Shown: positions 7,150 through 16,843, counted from the first letter of the stretch. The stretch is 48,895 nt of DNA from Catenulispora rubra (GCF_015356825.1 NZ_JAACYW010000059.1:1-48895), one strand, 5' to 3'. Numbers and translations are program-made. Notes: generated by a model from the sequence alone, not told the origin.

Positions 7150-7704
7150 GTGGGCGTGAGTTCCTTTGACGCAGCACCGAGGCCCGACCAGGTGCAGGAG
7201 CATTGGCGCGCCCGAGAGGCGCCCGCTGGGGACTTCATCGTTTATGCCGATGGCTCGCTGTCGGTGACGAACCTCCTGCCGCTCTACCAGTCCGGTCAGG
7301 GCCGTGACACCCGCGCTCAGGACTGGCACTGGTCGGAGCTGCTCAGGGCTACCGCATGGACTCCCAGTGACTGGATGGACATCGACACGACCTTGGCTTC
7401 ATGCGCTCACGCCGGAAGCCGTGCCCTGGCAGGAGAATCATCAGGCCACGGCAGTATCGGCTGGGTCGCCCTGACCCGGGACGACGACGAAGGCGCCCTG
7501 GAGTGGCTTGCGGTCTCCTGCTACTCCAACCCGCTCGCAGACGTCACCTTGGACGCCACTACGGTGACCGCCACCAGCACCTTGGGCCGGATCTGGACCT
7601 TCCCCCGCGACGCCCCCCGCCACGTGAAGATCACCGCCGATCCGGACAACCCCTGGCTCCAGGCGAACGACGGCCCGAGCGAAAACGGCACTCAGCGGAC
7701 GTAG
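7150..7704 (+). CDS. Hypothetical protein
   Basis: A 184-residue soluble, acidic, Trp-rich protein with no signal peptide or membrane span. The start is GTG 7150 or the nearby GTG 7156; no strong RBS separates them. I recognise no family. Its codon use is typical for the window and the frame is long, so it is probably a real cargo gene. Confidence 0.5.
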   Translation: MGVSSFDAAPRPDQVQEHWRAREAPAGDFIVYADGSLSVTNLLPLYQSGQGRDTRAQDWHWSELLRATAWTPSDWMDIDTTLASCAHAGSRALAGESSGHGSIGWVALTRDDDEGALEWLAVSCYSNPLADVTLDATTVTATSTLGRIWTFPRDAPRHVKITADPDNPWLQANDGPSENGTQRT

Positions 7705-7890
7705 CAGCACCACCACCACACGTCGTTGTTGCTCCCCTTGAAGAGGCGAGACCGCCTGGAGCAACGGCCGCACTGGACCGCAAGGACGCTCTCCAGACTG
7801 CGGCGTGGTGAACACCCAATGGGACGAACCTCGTCGTGTCGGCATCAGTAGAATGAAGTTTGCACATTCCGCGCTGCCTAGCGTGACATT

Positions 7891-8469
7891 GTGCCATCCG
7901 AACTGTCTCCGGAGATCGCCGCTCTCCTCGCTGTCTCAGCCATCTGGCTCGCAGTGGAGTCCCGGCAGCGTCGGCGGACCCGCCCCACTGCCACCAAAGC
8001 CCAAGACCGCTGCAGCAAGGTCCTCGCCTACGCCCCACTAGCCGGCGTCGGCGCCGCGGCCCTCCTGTCATGGACCGTGCCGGACGCCACAATCCGTCCC
8101 CCGTGGCTGATCGCTCTGATCGGGATCGGAGCCCTGGGCTGCGGCGGCGCCTTGCGTTGGTGGTGCTTCCGGACACTGGGCGACTACTTCACCTTCGTCC
8201 TCATGACCAGTAGCGACCAGGCCGTCATCACCTCCGGCCCGTACAGAATCGTCAGGCACCCGAGTTATGCCGGCCTCATCCTGACGATGGTGGGCGCAGT
8301 AACGATGATGTCGAATTGGTTGTCGCTCGGCGTCGCAGCCGTGACAACCGTGGTCTCGCTCATCGCAGGGATCAAGGTGGAAGAAGAGGTCCTGCACCGC
8401 GAACTGGGCGATGCCTACCAGGCTTACGCGGCCGCCACTCCCCACCGGCTGATCCCCTTTGTCTGGTGA
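7891..8469 (+). CDS. Isoprenylcysteine carboxyl methyltransferase-family membrane protein
   Basis: 192 residues from GTG 7891. Hydrophobic spans lie at about 8-22, 46-62, 72-90 and 132-160. The signature GPYRIVRHPSYAGLIL (about 117-132), then EEEVLHRELGDAYQAYAAATPHRLIP at the end in separate pieces, is the ICMT/phospholipid methyltransferase fold, which transfers a methyl group from S-adenosylmethionine within the membrane. The substrate cannot be told from sequence; bacterial members act on varied lipids or small molecules. It stands alone as cargo. Confidence 0.75.
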   Translation: MPSELSPEIAALLAVSAIWLAVESRQRRRTRPTATKAQDRCSKVLAYAPLAGVGAAALLSWTVPDATIRPPWLIALIGIGALGCGGALRWWCFRTLGDYFTFVLMTSSDQAVITSGPYRIVRHPSYAGLILTMVGAVTMMSNWLSLGVAAVTTVVSLIAGIKVEEEVLHRELGDAYQAYAAATPHRLIPFVW

Positions 8470-8502
8470 CCGCCCCGCCGTCTACGCGCTGTCCAGCACG
8501 GC

Positions 8503-9123
8503 CTAGAGTCGCCGGGCCAGGGCGGTGTTGCGATCGCGGCCGGCACCGTCGTGCAGATCGGGATGGTCGGCGTCGAGGGTCTCGGCACGTCGTCGGGCCG
8601 CGACGGGAACATCCGAGTCGGCGTGCAGCGCCTTGGCGAAGACGACCGCCACAGCCGGGCCGCCGTCCTCCAGATCAAGGCGGATCAGGCTTGACAACCG
8701 CCGCCCCCTGCGCAGCCACTCCTCCAGCACGGTGCGCACCAGTTCCCGGCCCTGCCCCACCAACAGACCGCAGCCGACGCCAGTCCCAGCACCGAGAAGC
8801 AGCTCGGATGGCCTGCGTAATCGCAGGCCATCGCAGTAGCCGCCCCGCCCGTTGGACCGACCGGTCTGTGCCCAGACGTCCAGCAGCTCGTCGCCGGTGT
8901 ACGCACCGACGATCCCGTCCGGCCTACCGAGGTCGAACTCGTGGGCCCGCTGAAAGGCGAGGACCGCGTTCCTGGTGTTCGGTCCCCAGATGCCGTCCGT
9001 GGCGCCCGCGTTGTAGCCGAGCGTGTCGAGCATGTTCTGCACGCACCACACTCCGTTGCACCCGCGATCGATTAGCCAGCATGATGAGCACGACAACCGG
9101 TTCAGAGAAGAAGCCATATGCAC
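8503..9123 (-). CDS. Peptidoglycan-binding-domain protein, possibly altered
   Basis: 206 residues. Residues about 22-84 form a PG_binding_1-type repeat: VWCVQNMLDTLGY..GATDGIWGPNTRNAVLAFQR...DGIVG..T.DELL. Such domains usually belong to secreted wall enzymes or phage and conjugation lysins. No signal peptide is evident, and the C-terminal 120 residues match nothing I know, so this may be a truncated or fused gene. Its start overlaps by 6 bases the divergent gene at 9118, an unusual head-to-head overlap. The true start is uncertain. Confidence 0.45.
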   Translation of the reverse strand: MHMASSLNRLSCSSCWLIDRGCNGVWCVQNMLDTLGYNAGATDGIWGPNTRNAVLAFQRAHEFDLGRPDGIVGAYTGDELLDVWAQTGRSNGRGGYCDGLRLRRPSELLLGAGTGVGCGLLVGQGRELVRTVLEEWLRRGRRLSSLIRLDLEDGGPAVAVVFAKALHADSDVPVAARRRAETLDADHPDLHDGAGRDRNTALARRL

Positions 9124-9831
9124 CTGTTGGACGACCTCGACGTTCTATCCACCCGAGCACAGGCCCTGCTTCGGCGCACAGGATGGCGCGTGCCGCCCGA
9201 GCCCGATCTTCAGACTCAGATTAAGCACGTCCGACTGATCGGCGAAGGGTTCCTCACTGCTCCTCCGATGCTTGCCATCCGGCGCGAGGGATTCGCACTC
9301 CGATACGGAGGCCTGCGTTACACCGTCCGACGCTTCCTTGTCCTCGACGGGCAGCGCCACGAGCTCGCCCGCGAATGGAACTACGATCTCGCCGGGTACG
9401 CCTGGGCGGATAGACCCGGCGGCTGGTACTTCGACTGGATCGGAGAACGCGTGTCCAGCCCGGTCCGCCATCTCGTGCACACCGATGGCCGCGTTGGGGC
9501 CGAGGACGGAAGCAGCAACTTCCTGGAGATCGCGCCGTCACTCTCCACGCTCATCGAGTCCCACGCGCTCATGGACGAGCTCTCGCAGTGGGACTTGTGC
9601 TTCTGGAACGTCGACGTCAACCAACTCGGTGATATTGGCGCGGAGCTCGTCGACGTCCCCGAGGCGTCAGGACCAACCGTTCGTTGGAGGATCTCGCCGA
9701 CCCTTGCGATCCAGGAGTTCCAGTCGTGGACACACCAGCAACCGCGGCCATGGCGCGCGGTCGCCTGGACACGCGGCACCGCAGCAAACCGATTGTTGGA
9801 AGCACAGATGAGCGCATCCGGCCGGCCTTAG
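9118..9831 (+). CDS. Possible SUKH/SMI1-like immunity-type protein
   Basis: 237 residues from ATG 9118. Soluble, rich in aromatic and acidic residues, with NFLEIAPSLSTLIESHALMDEL and WRAVAWTRGTA segments. The overall look resembles SUKH-type immunity proteins of polymorphic toxin systems, but no diagnostic motif is clear and no toxin gene is next to it. It may be cargo. The start overlaps the divergent peptidoglycan-binding gene. Confidence 0.4.
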   Translation: MHLLDDLDVLSTRAQALLRRTGWRVPPEPDLQTQIKHVRLIGEGFLTAPPMLAIRREGFALRYGGLRYTVRRFLVLDGQRHELAREWNYDLAGYAWADRPGGWYFDWIGERVSSPVRHLVHTDGRVGAEDGSSNFLEIAPSLSTLIESHALMDELSQWDLCFWNVDVNQLGDIGAELVDVPEASGPTVRWRISPTLAIQEFQSWTHQQPRPWRAVAWTRGTAANRLLEAQMSASGRP

Positions 9832-9993
9832 TTGATCGGTTGCGGGAACGTGGCCACGTCCCCGCTGCTCTTGATCAGTCCCAGATCGAGACCACGACCT
9901 CATCGGGCTTGGGGCACGGCATCATCGCCCATCCCGGCGGCCAGCCCGACTCGTAACCCTCATCCGGATAGCTCGGAGCTCGCGAGGGATGCG

Positions 9994-10329
9994 CTACTTC
10001 CACCACTTCGTCTCATCCTCGTGGTTCGGCCACGGGATGATCGCCGCAATGAACTGTGCGTCCGCACGCTTCAGCTGTGCCCGTCCGGCATCGCGGACCT
10101 GCGCAGGGAATCGCGACCAAACGGCTACCAGCACTCCGCGGCACCAGGCATCGTTGGAGGACTCGAGCGCGGTGGAGATATCCCCCTCGTCAACCTCCTC
10201 TGCCAGCGATGACCATCTGCGGAGGCGCGAGTCGAGCGTGCAGCGCTGGCCGCCGGCCCACTTGCTCACTCCGACCTCGGCGAGGAGCCGGTCTACGGCC
10301 GCCGTCGGATCGATCGCGGAGGTGGGCAT
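9994..10329 (-). CDS. Hypothetical protein
   Basis: A 111-residue soluble protein from ATG 10329, with no recognised domain. It begins PTSAIDPTAAVDRLLAEVGV and ends with a Trp-rich tail, PWPNHEDETKWWK. It is transcribed away from the relaxase gene, so the 280-bp divergent region holds promoters for both. The RBS is weak and confidence that it is expressed is moderate. Confidence 0.45.
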   Translation of the reverse strand: MPTSAIDPTAAVDRLLAEVGVSKWAGGQRCTLDSRLRRWSSLAEEVDEGDISTALESSNDAWCRGVLVAVWSRFPAQVRDAGRAQLKRADAQFIAAIIPWPNHEDETKWWK

Positions 10330-10492
10330 GTCGGATCAGTTCGTCATGGGGAGCGCATGTTTCGGCCAGAAGCCGAGCACCACGGTCGCCGTCAGCGGCC
10401 ACCAGCACGTCTACCTCGCCGCTGACGCAAGGTCCACCTGACCTACGCAAGATCGAATGCAAGATAGCGCTCACTTGTACTAGACAACGGAA

Positions 10493-10512
10493 GCGTTAGC
10501 CCACATGAACAG
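10493..10512. promoter_or_regulatory. Degenerate copy of the operator upstream of traA
   Basis: GCGTTA-GCCCACAT-GAACAG followed by AATG. The right arm GAACAGAATG matches 9 of 10 bases of GAACAGCATG at the three better sites; the left arm keeps only GTT. It overlaps a possible relaxase promoter. This may be a weak site or chance. Confidence 0.4.
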
Positions 10513-10525
10513 AATGCCCTATAGT
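10496..10525 (+). promoter_or_regulatory. Possible relaxase promoter
   Basis: TTAGCC (10496-10501), 18 bases, then TATAGT (10520-10525), in a locally AT-rich stretch about 85 bases before the traA start. The -35 is a poor match to TTGACA. GTTAG (10495-10499) and CTAAC (10530-10534) also form an inverted repeat around it. Confidence 0.4.
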
Positions 10526-10608
10526 TCTACTAACACACCTTTTGCAGACAATCTGAACATGGTCCGCTGCGCGGGACGCGCCCACGCACGAAGGGCGGTG
10601 ATCCGATC

Positions 10609-13600
10609 GTGATGACGATCCACAAGATCACCGCCGGCGATGGCTACACCTACCTGACCAGGCAGGTAGCCGCTGGCGACAGCAGCCCGCAGCGGGGCAA
10701 GTCGGCGGCCGAGTACTACACCGAAACCGGCAACCCACCGGGAACGTGGATGGGGTCGGGGCTACGGGATCTCGAACTGTCCGGCCAGGTCTCCGAAGAG
10801 CAGATGACGGCGCTGTTCGGGCAGGGCCTGCACCCGAACGCCGCCGCCATCATCGCGAACTACCAGCGCGAGAACGTCACAGCCGGGATGTCGGAACGGC
10901 AGCTCAAGAAGGTCAACGAGCAGGCGCGGAAGGCCGCCGGCCTCGGCCGGCCGTTCCCCGAGTACCAGGATCTCGGCGCCTTCGACGATCGCGTAGCGGC
11001 CAGGCTGGAGGCGATCCAGACCGAGATCGGTCGGGCACCGACGGCGGCCGAGGAGAAGAAGGTCCGGCGGGAGGAAGCTCGGCGCCAGCGGCGGGCCGTG
11101 GCGGGCTTCGACCTGGTCTTCACTCCGGTGTCTTCTGTCTCCCGGCTGTGGGGTCTCGATCCCCGTCCATGGGTCCGCCAGGCGATCGAGCAGGCGCACT
11201 ATGCGGCCCGAGACGCAGCCCTGAAGCTGCTCGAGGAACAGGCCGCGCACACCCGTACCGGCTCGTCCGGTCAGGCACAGATCGAGACGCACGGGCTGAT
11301 CGCCGCAGTCTTCGACCACGCGGACAACCGGCTGGGAGAGCCGAACCTCCACTCGCACGTCGCAGTCTCCAGCAAGGTCCTCGGAACCAACGGAAAGTGG
11401 CAGGCACTCGACGCCCGCAGCCTGTACCGGATGACGGTCGCGGCCTCCGAGCTCTACAACACCGCGCTGGAGAACGAGCTGCACGCGCGCCTCGGACTCG
11501 AATTCGAGGCCCGATCAGACACCCTCGGCAAGCGCGAGCCGATACGCGAGATCAAAGGCTTCCCTGCGCGGGTGCTGTCGCACTTCACCCGCCGGCGAAC
11601 CGACATCGAGGTCGAGTACCAGCGCCTGGTCGCCGAGTTCCGCGCTGCGCATGGGCGCGATCCGACACTGCCGGCGGCACACGAACTCGCTCAGCAAGCG
11701 ACGTTGGCGACCCGCAAGGGCAAGAAGCCACCACGAGCGTGGGCCCTGATGCGGAACGAGTGGCGCGACGACCTGACAGCGACCTTTGGGCCGCATGCCC
11801 TCGCCGAAGTGAGCGCGGTCGTCCCCACACGCGGTCGCCGCAGGCCGCAGCCCATCACCTGCGCCGAGCTGGATGTGGCGGATGTCGCCAGCCGAGTGGT
11901 GGCCGAAGTCCAGGAGCACCACGCGACGTGGACCCGTTGGAGCGTATTCGCGCAGGCGCAGCGAGAGCTGCGTGGAACTCGGTTTACGTCGCCGGCCGAA
12001 CAGGAGCGCGCGGTCTCCGCGGTTGTGGACGTGGCGCTGTCCAAGTGGTCGATCTCCACCGAGCCGCCGGAGCTGGTGACCGAGCCGACCGCGCTGCGCC
12101 GCTCGGACGGGTCGTCGGTATTCGTCCAACACGGAGCCGAGCGATTCACCAGCCAAGCTGTTCTGGACGCTGAGGCCCGGTTGGTCGGCGCCGCCGGATA
12201 CCGCACCACGGTCGGAGTCGACGGGGAGACCACCGACCTGGTGTTGGCCGCTCATGACCAGCGAACCGGCGACGGTCTCGACTCGGGTCAGCGGGCGTTG
12301 GTGAAGGCGTTCGCGTGCGACGGACGGTTGCTGCTGGCCGGAATCGGCCCGGCCGGGGCCGGCAAAACCACCGCTATGAAGGCTCTGACCACCGTTATCG
12401 GCGCTGGCGGAAGTGGGCGGCTGGTGCCGTTGGCGACCTCCGCATCGGCGGCCGGGGTCTTGGCTGCGGAGCTGGGGACTGGAGCCGAAAACCTGCACAA
12501 GTTCCTGTGGGAATGGAAGAAAGGACCGCACGCCAAGGCCCTGGCCGCCGGACGGAAGGTACCGCGGGAGAAGGAGTTCTTCGCCCTGAACCCGGGCGAC
12601 ACCGTCTTGGTGGACGAGGCCGGCATGGCCGGCACCTTGAACCTCGACCGGCTCGTGACCATCGCCGCCCAGCATGGTGCCGCCGTGCGCCTGCTGGGCG
12701 ACTACCGGCAGCTCGGCGCGGTCGAATCCGGTGGCGCCCTGAGGCTCATCGCGAACGAGTCCGGGGCGGTGGAGTTGTCGACCCTGTACCGGTTCGAGGA
12801 CCCTTTCGAAGCCGAGGCAACGCTCAAGATCCGTGTCGGCGACACCGCCGGGCTCGACTTCTACCAAGACGCCGGACGGATTCAGCACGGGTCGCGTCAG
12901 GGCATGACCGAGCAGGCGTACGCGGGCTGGAAGACGGACATGCTCGCCGGGCGCAAGGCCCTGATGGTCGCCGCAACCAACGCCGATGTGGCCGAACTGT
13001 GCGCTCGGGCTCGCGCCGACCGGGTCGCCGCGGGGCAGGTCGAAGCCGACGGTGTACGACTGCACGACGGCAATCTCGCGGGCACGCGGGACCTGATCGT
13101 CACCCGCGACAACGACCGCCGGCTCCGCTCCGGAACACGCGACTTCGTGAAGAACGGCGATGCCTGGGAAGTAGTCGAACGCCACGCAAACGGCGCCCTG
13201 ACCGTCGAGCACCTGGAACATCACGGGCGGGTGTCGCTCCCGCCGAAGTACGTCGCGACCAACGTCGAGCTGCTCTACGCCACCACCGCGCACCGCGCCC
13301 AAGGCTCGACAGTGGACGCCTGCCACGCGCTGATAACCGAGGAGATGGGACGGGAGAACTTCTACGTCATCACCTCCCGCGCCCGCCACGGCACCGTGTT
13401 GTACGTCGCCACCCACGAGCTCGCGAGCTTGGACGAGGACGAGCATGTGGACGCCGTGAAGTTCGACCCGGACGTCTACGCCGCCCGCGAGATCCTCGAA
13501 CACGTAATGGCTCGCGAGACCGCCGAGCTGTCGGCGACCGAGCAGATCCGAGCCTCGTTCGCCGAAGCCCAATCGCTGTTCATCCTCGTACCCCGATACG

Positions 13601-15186
13601 ACCACGCCCTCGATGTCGCCACCGACTCCCACTACCGGCAGGTGGTCGAGAAGGCGTTGCCGGACCTAGCCGAGGAGATCATCGGCGATCCGGCGTGGCA
13701 CGCAGTCCTGCGGGCACTTCGCGACGCCGACACGGCCAGCTGGGACGTCTCAGCTCTCCTCGGCACGACCGCACGCAAGCGCGAGTTGGCCACCGCGGAC
13801 TCGCTGGCTCAAGTCATCTCGTGGCGTCTGCGCCAGGTCATCGAGACGGAATCGGCACCCGTCGCCGCCGGCCCCGACGAGATTCGCTACCGCTCCATCC
13901 TCGCCGAGGTCGCCCCGGCCTTGGCATCTGGAATCAATCCGGCTCCCCCGCCGACGGTCCCAGTCCCGCGCGTACGTGACGGCGATTCCGACCGGCTGTA
14001 CGAGCGCGCCGTCTATCGAGCCCTGGGAACCATCCGCACCGAACAGGCCCGCGACGAAGACACCTGGCCGGCACTCCTGCTCGCGTTACGGCGCGCCGAC
14101 ACCCTCGGAATCGACCCCGCCAAGGTCTTGGAAGCGGTAGTCAACCGCAGAACACTCGGTGCCGGAGTCCCGGTCTGCCAATCGGCTGCCTTGGCCATCC
14201 ACCGCTATCTTGACGCGAGAACCGCCAGCACGACCGACGACCCGCGCTCTGCTTGGCGCCGGATCACGCGCGCATTGACGCGACTCGAAGCGGCGGGCAC
14301 CGAACCCGAAGCCGCATTGACCGGGGCCATCGTGAGCCTCGAAGCCGGCACGAATGGCGTCACCCTAACCGCCTTGGCCAAGCACCTGGAGTCGGCTGCC
14401 CATCGTATGGACGACCCCCTCCTACCAGCCTGGCTCCGCAGCGCACGACCGGTCACCGCTCCGCAGTGGCGGCCGTACCTGGACGCTCGCGCCGAACTGA
14501 TCCGTCGTCGCGTCGAACATTTGGTCCACACCGCCGCAGCCGAACGACCAGCCTGGACGGCGCACCTCGACGTCGAGCCCGCCGACCCTGCCAAGCGGGA
14601 ATCCTGGCTGAGCCACGTCGCCGCCATCGCCGCCTACCGCGACCAATACCAGGTCACCAATGACGATCCGGATCACCCGCTCGGCCCCTATCCCGAGAGC
14701 GGGCGGGTCGGCCATCGCGCCTACTGGGTCGCGGCGGAATCCCTCCTGGCCCTACGGGGAGCCAACCCGACAGCGGACCCGAGCTGGGGCCGACTTGCCG
14801 CCGACCGCTACCGGACCCTGGACACCGAGGAGCAGAACCGCATCGCCACCGAACTCGCCAACCGACTCGGCCGAAACTGGCTCGGCGATGAGCGCGAGCC
14901 AGCTGCCGACGCGGATCAGCCCGTCTACCACCAGCAACTCGCCGCCAGCCTCATCGAGCACGGACACCTGGATGTCCCCGAACCCAGCGCCGCCAGCCGG
15001 CCCGTTCCGAGGACGCCGAGCGCTCGCGGCCGCGCCAAGCAGCGCCACGGCCGCCCGGCCCAGACAGCTCAGCAGCAAACGCCCAAAATCCAAACCGAGC
15101 TGTCGAATCGGCCGTCGAACACCCAGACTCAGCGCCCGCCCCACATCCCGCCGGAGCAGCCGCGTGGGCCCAGGCCGGAACAGTAA
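10609..15186 (+). CDS. traA: MOB_F conjugative relaxase-helicase (TrwC/TraI type)
   Basis: 1525 residues. The N-terminal TrwC relaxase domain (about 1-400) has candidate nucleophiles Tyr13 and Tyr15 (DGYTYL) and the metal-binding histidines in EPNLHSHVAVSSK (His248, His250). It would nick oriT, stay bound to the 5' end and pilot single-stranded DNA. A RecD-like helicase follows: Walker A GPAGAGKTT (Lys586), Walker B VLVDEAGMAG (about 666-675), motif III GDYRQLGAVESGGALR (about 699-714) and a UvrD_C-type end, TTAHRAQGSTVDA with VITSRARHGT (about 895-930). The last 550 residues are helical and end in a Pro/Gln-rich disordered tail. The start is MM at 10609; a GTG three bases earlier is possible. 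The protein hands DNA to the VirD4 homologue at 32504-34339. It looks intact. Confidence 0.92.
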   Translation: MMTIHKITAGDGYTYLTRQVAAGDSSPQRGKSAAEYYTETGNPPGTWMGSGLRDLELSGQVSEEQMTALFGQGLHPNAAAIIANYQRENVTAGMSERQLKKVNEQARKAAGLGRPFPEYQDLGAFDDRVAARLEAIQTEIGRAPTAAEEKKVRREEARRQRRAVAGFDLVFTPVSSVSRLWGLDPRPWVRQAIEQAHYAARDAALKLLEEQAAHTRTGSSGQAQIETHGLIAAVFDHADNRLGEPNLHSHVAVSSKVLGTNGKWQALDARSLYRMTVAASELYNTALENELHARLGLEFEARSDTLGKREPIREIKGFPARVLSHFTRRRTDIEVEYQRLVAEFRAAHGRDPTLPAAHELAQQATLATRKGKKPPRAWALMRNEWRDDLTATFGPHALAEVSAVVPTRGRRRPQPITCAELDVADVASRVVAEVQEHHATWTRWSVFAQAQRELRGTRFTSPAEQERAVSAVVDVALSKWSISTEPPELVTEPTALRRSDGSSVFVQHGAERFTSQAVLDAEARLVGAAGYRTTVGVDGETTDLVLAAHDQRTGDGLDSGQRALVKAFACDGRLLLAGIGPAGAGKTTAMKALTTVIGAGGSGRLVPLATSASAAGVLAAELGTGAENLHKFLWEWKKGPHAKALAAGRKVPREKEFFALNPGDTVLVDEAGMAGTLNLDRLVTIAAQHGAAVRLLGDYRQLGAVESGGALRLIANESGAVELSTLYRFEDPFEAEATLKIRVGDTAGLDFYQDAGRIQHGSRQGMTEQAYAGWKTDMLAGRKALMVAATNADVAELCARARADRVAAGQVEADGVRLHDGNLAGTRDLIVTRDNDRRLRSGTRDFVKNGDAWEVVERHANGALTVEHLEHHGRVSLPPKYVATNVELLYATTAHRAQGSTVDACHALITEEMGRENFYVITSRARHGTVLYVATHELASLDEDEHVDAVKFDPDVYAAREILEHVMARETAELSATEQIRASFAEAQSLFILVPRYDHALDVATDSHYRQVVEKALPDLAEEIIGDPAWHAVLRALRDADTASWDVSALLGTTARKRELATADSLAQVISWRLRQVIETESAPVAAGPDEIRYRSILAEVAPALASGINPAPPPTVPVPRVRDGDSDRLYERAVYRALGTIRTEQARDEDTWPALLLALRRADTLGIDPAKVLEAVVNRRTLGAGVPVCQSAALAIHRYLDARTASTTDDPRSAWRRITRALTRLEAAGTEPEAALTGAIVSLEAGTNGVTLTALAKHLESAAHRMDDPLLPAWLRSARPVTAPQWRPYLDARAELIRRRVEHLVHTAAAERPAWTAHLDVEPADPAKRESWLSHVAAIAAYRDQYQVTNDDPDHPLGPYPESGRVGHRAYWVAAESLLALRGANPTADPSWGRLAADRYRTLDTEEQNRIATELANRLGRNWLGDEREPAADADQPVYHQQLAASLIEHGHLDVPEPSAASRPVPRTPSARGRAKQRHGRPAQTAQQQTPKIQTELSNRPSNTQTQRPPHIPPEQPRGPRPEQ

Positions 15187-15528
15187 AGATCCGGTACCTC
15201 CGATGGACGGCCACAAAACTTAAACCTTCCAGACGTCCGGTCCAGGTCACCGGCAACGCATGGGACTTCGACCAGAGCAGGTGCGTTCAACAGGCACGAG
15301 CCCGCAGCGCGAAGCCATGGCCGGACCCGGTAAGAGGGTTCACGCTTGAGAAGTCGACCGACGGAAACTCGCATGCCATAGAGGCCGACCGCGGCGAGCT
15401 CCGGCCGCCACGGCGCACTAGGAGAACCATGAACGCTGAAAGTGCCTCCCGTACTCTCGCGCCAGCCTCCGCGGCCGGCCGAACAATCCACGCGACAGCA
15501 CCACCCCCGGCCGCGACGATGGTCAGCC
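15187..15528. other. Intergenic stretch after traA
   Basis: About 340 bases with no convincing gene. A good RBS (TAGGAGA) precedes ATG 15429, but that frame closes in the wrong phase for the following gene. The frame could be a short leader peptide or the original start before a frameshift. TTGAGAAG, also seen before the genes at 5602 and 6405, occurs at 15346-15353. Confidence 0.4.
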
Positions 15529-15921
15529 ATGAGCCCACGACTGCGCCGGGCCGGATCGCCTTGGCGCCTGCTGGTCCACGAACCAGGACCCGACGGCACC
15601 TCGCACCATGTGACCAACAGACCGACCTACGGCGGCTCCGCGCTCCCGGACACTGACCGCCGCCAGACCCATGTCCTGGAGGCCACCGAGTTCGACGAAC
15701 TCGCCGTCGGCCGCTGGCTCCACGTCGAGCAGATGGAAGCCGACCGCTGGTGGATGAACATCGGCGGCGTCACCGTCTGGATCGAGGCAGACCGCGACGG
15801 CCGCCCGCGCAACATCGCCATCACCGGACCGGCCGTCCACGACACCGCCGCTCCCGAATGCACCTACGAGCTCAACTGGAACCAACCCGTCCCGCCTCAA
15901 CCGCCAAACGCGGAGGCATAA
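15529..15921 (+). CDS. Hypothetical protein downstream of the relaxase
   Basis: 130 residues from ATG 15529. The well-formed part is LEATEFDELAVGRWLHVEQM then WWMNIGGVTVWIEADRDGRPRNI, which looks like a small beta-rich fold. No family is recognised. The frame is open from 15442, and an overlapping frame with a better RBS starts at 15429, so the start is uncertain. It lies on the same strand as traA, 340 bases downstream, and is convergent with the winged-helix gene. Confidence 0.5.
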   Translation: MSPRLRRAGSPWRLLVHEPGPDGTSHHVTNRPTYGGSALPDTDRRQTHVLEATEFDELAVGRWLHVEQMEADRWWMNIGGVTVWIEADRDGRPRNIAITGPAVHDTAAPECTYELNWNQPVPPQPPNAEA

Positions 15922-15940
15922 CCTCCACCATTAAAGATCT

Positions 15941-16843
15941 CTAGCTCTGAGCGCCAGCCAGCCCAGGCATCACGCACTCGATCGACAGACCCCGCAGAGC
16001 CGCACGCGCTCTAGCGACACCACGAGCAACGACCTGGCCTTCCGCTACCGTCCGGGCTCCAGCAGGCTGATCTTCTCGGCACGATACGCACAGACCGGCA
16101 GACGGAACGGGAACACCGCACCCTTCGCACTCGGGCCGTAGCGGGGCCTCGCGCCGTTCAAGGGGCATCTTCGCGACGAGCCGCGTCTCGACGAACCGCG
16201 CCGGGTGATGCACTCCGGCCCGCGGCAGGCCAGAGGTCAGCGAGCCAACGATGTGAAGTTCAGAAGCGCCGCGGCGCCGCCATTCGGCCACCAAGGGCGC
16301 GAGCCGCAACACGTCGGTCCAGCCCAACGCCAACCGCGGTTCGGCCCGCACGACACGGGCGAGCAACTGGGCGCTTGCTCGCAATTCGTCGTCGGAGTCC
16401 ATGTTGGGCCCGTTATCCGTGCCTTCGGCTCCCGGCGTCGGGTGGGTGGGTTCTTTGTCCCGTTCCTTCACGGGGTGATCGCCGTCTGGGCTGGCAGCCG
16501 ACCCACCGGAGGCCGGAAACCCGGCGCTCGGCTCGGGCTGCGACGACGCTTCCCCTGGCCTGTCGAAGACCTCTACCTCGGTGTAGATGTGCCCGTCGGG
16601 CGTGCGCTTCTTCGTTCGGGTGAGGTAGCCGAGCTTCTCCAGCTCCCGCATCGCGGAGGCGACGCGCTCCCGGCCCTCCGGCGTTCGTTCCGAGAGCGTC
16701 CGGATGTCGTCGCGCTTCCCGTCCGGCTGGGAGAGCAGGTAGGCGAGGATGCCGCGAGCACAGAAGCTCAAGCGGCTGTCTCGAAGGACTTCGTTGCCCA
16801 ACGCCGTAAAAAAGCGTTCGCGCGCGCTACGATGGATTCGCAT
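15941..16843 (-). CDS. Winged-helix DNA-binding protein with C-terminal zinc ribbon
   Basis: 300 residues from ATG 16843. Residues 1-80 (FFTALGNEVLRDSRLSFCAR, GILAYLLSQPDGKRDDIRTL, then ELEKLGYLTRTKKR) are the helix-turn-helix domain found in many Streptomyces replication- or phage-related proteins. A Pro/Ser-rich linker follows, then a helical region (about 150-235) and a Cys4 zinc ribbon, CEGCGVPVPSAGLCVSC. It may be a replication or regulatory protein of the element; function is not shown. The start is preferred over the upstream frame because the hairpin leader and AGGAGTAAGG lie just before it. Confidence 0.7.
   Translation of the reverse strand: MRIHRSARERFFTALGNEVLRDSRLSFCARGILAYLLSQPDGKRDDIRTLSERTPEGRERVASAMRELEKLGYLTRTKKRTPDGHIYTEVEVFDRPGEASSQPEPSAGFPASGGSAASPDGDHPVKERDKEPTHPTPGAEGTDNGPNMDSDDELRASAQLLARVVRAEPRLALGWTDVLRLAPLVAEWRRRGASELHIVGSLTSGLPRAGVHHPARFVETRLVAKMPLERREAPLRPECEGCGVPVPSAGLCVSCREDQPAGARTVAEGQVVARGVARARAALRGLSIECVMPGLAGAQS

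Noticed and set aside
11515..13632. Long minus-strand open frame of 705 codons
   Set aside because: It lies entirely antisense to the relaxase gene, whose motifs are unmistakable; long shadow frames are usual in high-GC DNA.
15429..15656. Alternative gene start with a strong RBS
   Set aside because: The frame yields an Arg/Pro-rich peptide, while the overlapping frame has protein-like composition to its end; kept only as a note on start uncertainty.
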